From Candidatus Methanoplasma glyptotermitis (GTDB lineage: Archaea > Thermoplasmatota > Thermoplasmata > Methanomassiliicoccales > Methanomethylophilaceae): DNA of 33,272 bases. Shown piece after piece: positions 33,032 through 33,272 of the stretch (position 1 is the stretch's first letter; every line of letters starts with the position of its first letter). The translations under genes were made by a program, and so were the position numbers. The stretch is taken from contig JAIRYF010000017.1 in the NCBI GenBank assembly GCA_031267895.1, positions 1 through 33,272 on the forward strand, written 5' to 3'. The notes under the pieces were generated by a model. It was not told the origin of the DNA. It worked only from the letters and a program-made list of their open reading frames with translations, and searched no databases.

Positions 33032-33272
33032 CAGCGGATCTATCTTTTATTCGGGGAATCTGCAGGTATGGGTGTTATATCCTGAGTTCGACATTTCTCT
33101 CGAAAAAATAATTATTGCAGTTTTGATGGGGGAAAATTTGACAGAAGTATTTAACCGCTGTAAGTTCGTCGGTTTTTATGTCTGGCCCGCCGCCGGTACA
33201 TGCGTGACCAGTCATTTGTCTGGTAATTATTGTCCGTTCTCTGTCAGTAAAAATTGACAGATGGCGTAATCA
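33032..33272. other. End of window, no gene seen
   Basis: A 78-codon frame at 33021-33257 overlaps the end of the previous gene and has no signature. A TATTTAA element at 33149-33155 on the plus strand could be the promoter of a gene beyond the window. The cassette might therefore continue past the edge only as a separate unit. Confidence 0.4.

Noticed and set aside
33021-33257. 78-codon frame at the right end
   Set aside because: It overlaps the previous gene's end, lacks a ribosome-binding site and has no recognisable features.

Overview
The window is archaeal. It carries a single-chain proteasome beta subunit, the KH/beta-CASP termination nuclease aCPSF1/FttA, an archaeal-type leucyl-tRNA synthetase, indolepyruvate:ferredoxin oxidoreductase, a FlaI/TadA-like secretion ATPase, and TATA-type promoters with archaeal spacing. 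The best guess is a host-associated member of the Methanomassiliicoccales (Thermoplasmatota). Two things support this: a BspA-like leucine-rich-repeat surface protein typical of gut and oral microbes, and the complete absence of TAG stop codons in 26 called genes (22 TGA, 4 TAA), as expected of a pyrrolysine-decoding genome. No methanogenesis gene is present, so the order is an inference.

Layout. 1-2400: a membrane-anchored LRR adhesin whose start codon runs into a ten-G tract. 2886-6704: a three-gene secretion or pilus-like module (Cys-rich protein, ATPase, TadC/GspF-like membrane protein). 7279-10059: a DUF2085 membrane protein convergent with the B12-dependent ribonucleotide reductase nrdJ. 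10487-13680: psmB, aCPSF1 and ubiX, followed by convergent leuS (to 16559). 16901-22993: a six-gene operon behind a DtxR-like palindrome, encoding an FeCD/BtuFCD-type ABC importer followed by NifH-, NifD- and NifK-like proteins. 22971-25153 (minus): a CsoR-family repressor and a heavy-metal P-type ATPase. 25373-25798: a small exported protein. 26160-27442: a ribbon-helix-helix regulator and a GTPase-domain-only FtsZ homologue. 27493-29888 (minus): iorA-iorB. 30487-33031: an A+T-richer three-gene cassette (class III nucleotide-cyclase-like protein, winged-helix-like protein, unknown protein) that looks like accessory or possible defence DNA.

The most interesting system is the importer plus nitrogenase-like operon. 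All six genes overlap or nearly abut, both Fe-S ligands of the NifH-like subunit are kept, and the two catalytic-type subunits are short, like the tetrapyrrole reductases BchN/BchB and CfbD. No nifB, nifE or nifN gene is present. The simplest reading is an ATP-driven reductase acting on, or helping use, an imported metal chelate or tetrapyrrole under metal-dependent repression. Its substrate is unknown.

Two further points stand out. Two genes (ubiX at 13138 and the unknown gene at 31895) appear to start at CTG, each exactly three bases after a GGTGAT Shine-Dalgarno sequence. The FtsZ homologue stops just where the T7 catalytic loop should begin.
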